A stretch of DNA of 7,420 nt, taken from the NCBI GenBank assembly GCA_944349915.1, contig CALVNU010000044.1, positions 1 to 7,420 on the forward strand, read 5' to 3'. This document shows positions 5,342-7,420 of this stretch, piece by piece (the stretch's first letter is position 1; every line of letters starts with the position of its first letter). Under the pieces are notes generated by a model. It made no database searches. It worked only from the letters and a program-made list of their open reading frames with translations, and was not told the DNA's origin. The translations under genes and the position numbers were made by a program. Source of the stretch: an uncultured Clostridia bacterium. GTDB lineage: Bacteria; Bacillota; Clostridia; Christensenellales; UBA1242.

Positions 5342-5602
5342 ATGGAAAAAGGCAATATTGTTCTTGCGCTTGCAGGAAAAGAAAAAGGTCAAATTTTTAT
5401 AGTTTTGAAAGTTGAAAAGAACAGGGCGTTTATCGTAGATGGCAAAAGACTTAAAAAAGCAAATCCAAAGCAAAAAAATTTAAAGCACTTAAAACTTTAT
5501 GGCAACGAAAAGATGGACGGGCAGGTCTTGGACGATGACAATGAACGAGTTAACTGCGCGATAAGAAAATTTTTAAAACAAAAAAGGAGTGAGCATGTCT
5601 AA
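5342..5602 (+). CDS. KOW-domain RNA-binding protein, L14e-like
   Basis: A small basic protein of 86 residues. The N-terminal part is a KOW motif (about 2-34: GNIVLALAGKEKGQIFIVLKV, with the expected hydrophobic/Gly alternation and DGKRLKK at 33-39). A Lys-rich linker (35-52) and an acidic patch (DDDNER, 64-69) follow, then a basic C-terminal helix (74-83). Similar KOW proteins, related to archaeal/eukaryotic ribosomal protein L14e (COG2163), occur between map and infA in many Firmicutes. Their exact role is poorly defined; an rRNA- or ribosome-binding function is inferred from fold and location. AAAAGGA (5328-5334) precedes the ATG by about 8 bases. The last 8 bases overlap infA in another frame, so the two are probably translationally coupled. 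The domain call is firm, the function is not. Confidence 0.85.
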   Translation: MEKGNIVLALAGKEKGQIFIVLKVEKNRAFIVDGKRLKKANPKQKNLKHLKLYGNEKMDGQVLDDDNERVNCAIRKFLKQKRSEHV

Positions 5603-5816
5603 AGAAGATGTAATCGAATTTGAAGGTGTTGTGGAAGAAGTGCTTCCAAACACAATGTTTAAGGTTCGTCTATCAAATGGTCATGAAATTACCACCTATC
5701 TTTCTGGAAAATTGAGAAAAAATTATATCAAAATTTTGGAAGGAGACAAAGTTAAAGTCGAAATGAGCCCTTATGACCTGTCAAAGGGCAGAATAACTTG
5801 GAGAGATAAGGGCTAA
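5595..5816 (+). CDS. infA: Translation initiation factor IF-1
   Basis: Encodes 73 residues (72 in most bacteria), a single S1-like OB-fold that sits in the 30S A site and works with IF2 and IF3 at initiation. MSKEDVIEFEGVVEEVLPN (1-19), the loop YLSGKLRKNYIKIL (35-48), GDKVKVEMSPYDLSKGRI (50-67) and a short TWRDKG tail match the family throughout. I start it at ATG 5595, six bases after AAAGGAG (5583-5589), because this gives the canonical MSKEDVIE N-terminus. The in-frame GTG at 5589 is part of the Shine-Dalgarno site and is rejected. The gene begins inside the KOW gene, an 8-base overlap, and ends 12 bases before rpmJ. Confidence 0.97.
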   Translation: MSKEDVIEFEGVVEEVLPNTMFKVRLSNGHEITTYLSGKLRKNYIKILEGDKVKVEMSPYDLSKGRITWRDKG

Positions 5817-5828
5817 AAAGGAGACAAT

Positions 5829-5945
5829 ATGAAAGTTAGAGCATCTGTTAAGCCGATTTGTGATAAATGCAGAGTTATCAAACGCGATGGCAAAGTTATG
5901 GTCATCTGTTCTAAATCTGCAAAACACAAACAAGTTCAAGGCTAA
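5829..5945 (+). CDS. rpmJ: 50S ribosomal protein L36, zinc-binding form
   Basis: A 38-residue protein, normal for L36. L36 is a zinc-ribbon protein deep in the 50S subunit that contacts 23S rRNA. MKVRASVKPICDKCRVIKRD is diagnostic. The zinc ligands Cys11, Cys14, Cys27 and His33 are all present, so this is the zinc-containing (C+) type. It ends SAKHKQVQG, where most end KHKQRQG. AAGGAG (5818-5823) precedes the ATG. It follows infA by 12 bases and precedes rpsM by 25, the standard order at the head of the alpha operon. Confidence 0.97.
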   Translation: MKVRASVKPICDKCRVIKRDGKVMVICSKSAKHKQVQG

Positions 5946-5970
5946 AAATTAAAATTGGAGGAATTATTAA

Positions 5971-6348
5971 ATGGCAAGAATTGCTGGTGTAGATTTACCT
6001 AGAGAAAAAAGATTGGAACTAGGTCTTACTTATATCTACGGAATTGGAAGAGTAACTTCCAACAAAATTTGTGAAGCAACTGGCGTTAGTGCAGACATTC
6101 GTGTTAAAGATTTGACTGACGACCAAATTGCAAAACTTCGTAACTACATTGAGCATAATGTGGTTGTTGAAGGTGAACTTCGTAAAAAAGTCGATATGGA
6201 TATCAAAAAATTGGGCGAAATTGGTTGCTACCGCGGTATTAGACACCGCAAAGGCTTGCCTGTTCGCGGACAGAACACAAAAAACAACGCACGCACTCGC
6301 AAAGGTCCAAAAAGAGTTGTTGCTGGAAGTTCTAAGAAAGGTAAATAA
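5971..6348 (+). CDS. rpsM: 30S ribosomal protein S13
   Basis: Encodes 125 residues (usual 118-126). S13 sits in the 30S head and contacts the P-site tRNA through its C-terminal tail and the 50S subunit through bridges B1a/B1b. MARIAGVDLPREKR begins the protein, followed by the helix-two-turn-helix region (about 14-60), the central GCYRGIRHRKGLPVRGQ (85-101), TKNNARTRKGP (103-113) and a Lys-rich tail. GGAGG (5957-5961) lies 9 bases before the ATG. Only 25 bases separate it from rpmJ, which leaves little room for an E. coli-type S4-binding leader pseudoknot unless rpmJ coding sequence takes part. Confidence 0.98.
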   Translation: MARIAGVDLPREKRLELGLTYIYGIGRVTSNKICEATGVSADIRVKDLTDDQIAKLRNYIEHNVVVEGELRKKVDMDIKKLGEIGCYRGIRHRKGLPVRGQNTKNNARTRKGPKRVVAGSSKKGK

Positions 6349-6363
6349 GGAGAAGGTTAAGTT

Positions 6364-6768
6364 ATGGCTACTAAAAAAATGGTTAATAAAACTACAAAAA
6401 CTAAAAAGAGAGCTTCAAGAAATATCTCTCAAGGTCAAGTTCATATCAAGACCTCTTTTAACAACACTATTGTAACCTTTACAGACTGTGATGGTAATGT
6501 TCTTTCTTGGTGCTCTTCTGGTAAACTTGGACTTAAAGGTTCCAAGAAAAGCACACCTTTTGCTGCTCAATCTTGCGTTGAAGATGCTGCAAAAGTTGCA
6601 AAAGAACATGGTATCCAAAGTGTTGAAGTTTTCGTTAAAGGTCCAGGAAGCGGGCGCGAACTTGCAATTCGTTCACTTGCAAACTGTGAGCTTAATGTAA
6701 CTATGATTAAGGATGTTTCGCCAATCGCGCATAACGGTTGCAGACCTCCTAAAGCAAGAAGAATATAA
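6364..6768 (+). CDS. rpsK: 30S ribosomal protein S11
   Basis: Encodes 134 residues (usual about 129-131). S11 is on the 30S platform near the E site and the Shine-Dalgarno helix. A Lys/Thr-rich N-tail (1-18) is followed by VHIKTSFNNTIVTFTD (26-41), KGSKKSTPFAAQ (58-69), VKGPGSGRE (91-99) and the terminal PIAHNGCRPPKARRI. The Asn-Gly in HNGCR is the conserved site modified to isoaspartate in E. coli S11. It contains five cysteines (42, 50, 71, 108, 126), where most S11 proteins have few. AAGGAG (6347-6352) overlaps the rpsM stop and is 11 bases from the ATG; a second GAAGG (6352-6356) is closer. Confidence 0.98.
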   Translation: MATKKMVNKTTKTKKRASRNISQGQVHIKTSFNNTIVTFTDCDGNVLSWCSSGKLGLKGSKKSTPFAAQSCVEDAAKVAKEHGIQSVEVFVKGPGSGRELAIRSLANCELNVTMIKDVSPIAHNGCRPPKARRI

Positions 6769-6782
6769 AAGGAGAAAACCAA

Positions 6783-7409
6783 ATGGCAAGAACTATTCAA
6801 CCTGACTGCCGACAGTGCAGACGCGAAGGGTGCAAACTTTTCCTTAAAGGTGAGCGTTGCACAACTAAAAAATGTGCTATGGAAAGAAGACCGGTTATCC
6901 CTGGACAACATGGAAATTCAAGAAGAAGAGTTGCTTTCTCTGAATATGGCACACAACTTCGCGAAAAACAAAAAGTTAAAAGAATGTATGGCATCTTAGA
7001 GAACCAGATGAGAGAATATTACGAAACTGCTGAAAGAATGAAAGGTGTTACTGGTGAAAACATGCTTTCTCTTATTGAACGCAGACTTGATAATGTTGTT
7101 TACAGAATGGGTATTGGCGCAAGCAGAAAACAATGCCGTCAAATTGTTAATCATGGACACATTACTGTAAATGGAAAACGCGTTGATATTGCTTCATATC
7201 GCGTTAAAGTTGGCGATGTGATTGCAATAAAAGAAAACAAACAGGATATTGATGCTTTCAAATCTCTTAAAGATACAAAAATTGTTACACCAAAATGGCT
7301 GGAATTTGACCCAGCAACACTCTCTGGAAAAATTTTAGCACTTCCTAAGAGAGAAGATATCGACTCCGATATCAAAGAACAACTTATCATCGAAATGTAT
7401 TCGAGATAA
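6783..7409 (+). CDS. rpsD: 30S ribosomal protein S4, zinc-binding form
   Basis: Encodes 208 residues, as in Thermus (209). S4 is a primary 16S-binding assembly protein at the 5' domain and, with S5, helps set decoding fidelity. The N-terminus carries Cys9, Cys12, Cys26 and Cys31, in the spacing of the Thermus zinc site, plus an extra Cys17. RREGCKLFLKGERC, AMERRP and PGQHG are canonical. The S4 RNA-binding domain covers about 99-160 (RRLDNVVYRMG at 100-110, VNHGHITVNGKRVD at 122-135), and the protein ends EMYSR. AAAAGGAG (6767-6774) precedes the ATG. Location after rpsK, rather than elsewhere in the chromosome as in Bacillus, is the arrangement of clostridia and proteobacteria. S4 commonly autoregulates; no clear target is seen here. 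Confidence 0.98.
   Translation: MARTIQPDCRQCRREGCKLFLKGERCTTKKCAMERRPVIPGQHGNSRRRVAFSEYGTQLREKQKVKRMYGILENQMREYYETAERMKGVTGENMLSLIERRLDNVVYRMGIGASRKQCRQIVNHGHITVNGKRVDIASYRVKVGDVIAIKENKQDIDAFKSLKDTKIVTPKWLEFDPATLSGKILALPKREDIDSDIKEQLIIEMYSR
7356..7373 (+). repeat. 7-bp hairpin inside rpsD 3' end
   Basis: GATATCG (7356-7362) and CGATATC (7367-7373) are perfect inverse complements around an ACTC tetraloop, encoding EDIDSDI near the S4 C-terminus. No T-run follows. It may be chance, or a small mRNA hairpin between rpsD and the next gene. Confidence 0.3.
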
Positions 7410-7413
7410 TAAC

Positions 7414-7418
7414 GGAGG
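7414..7418 (+). promoter_or_regulatory. Ribosome-binding site of the next gene, probably rpoA
   Basis: GGAGG follows the rpsD stop by 4 bases and is the same type of Shine-Dalgarno site used in front of every gene here. The start codon lies beyond the window. rpoA is the expected next gene from operon order only. Confidence 0.6.
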
Positions 7419-7420
7419 GA

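Noticed and set aside
5589..5594. Upstream GTG start for infA adding two residues
   Set aside because: The GTG overlaps the Shine-Dalgarno site needed for initiation, and ATG 5595 gives the canonical IF1 N-terminus.
6128..6475. 115-codon + strand frame across the rpsM-rpsK junction
   Set aside because: Out of frame with two certain ribosomal genes, with Lys/Leu-rich translation and no family resemblance.

Overview
The window is one continuous + strand stretch of the bacterial spc and alpha ribosomal-protein operons. Its order is rpsH (3' end only), rplF, rplR, rpsE, rpmD, rplO, secY, a 242-base spacer, adk, map, a small KOW-domain gene, infA, rpmJ, rpsM, rpsK and rpsD. It ends on a ribosome-binding site that probably serves rpoA just outside. 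No mobile element, CRISPR array, tRNA or rRNA gene is visible, and no gene looks broken.

The AT-rich sequence, AGA/CTT/GTT-heavy codon use and strong GGAGG-type Shine-Dalgarno sites point to a low-GC Firmicute. Three features favour a clostridial-type lineage over Bacillus: rpsD sits inside the alpha operon, S4 carries a four-cysteine zinc site, and a KOW protein lies between map and infA. UGA is a stop (adk ends in TGA TGA), so the code is the ordinary bacterial one and not the Mycoplasma code. I cannot name a genus.

Bases 1-3720 (spc part) are tightly packed: S8, L6, L18, S5, L30 and L15 are separated by about 9-12 bases, and secY overlaps rplO by one base. These genes couple ribosome assembly to the Sec translocon. 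Bases 3721-3962 are the only real gap. It holds three successive inverted repeats and the best candidate promoter in front of adk. Bases 3963-7420 supply nucleotide balance (Adk), N-terminal Met removal (Map), translation initiation (IF1), L36, S13, S11 and S4, again with overlaps or very short gaps.

The gene content is ordinary housekeeping, and I do not see a new multi-gene system. The best leads are regulatory: a perfect-consensus sigma-A-type promoter (TTGACA-16-TATAAT) inside map, and a 14-bp perfect inverted repeat that brackets a near-symmetric two-way promoter upstream of adk. A GC-rich hairpin just after secY lacks a U-tract. Smaller protein oddities are a charged N-terminal extension on S5, a reworked LID in Adk, altered lysines in the L6 signature and extra cysteines in S11.
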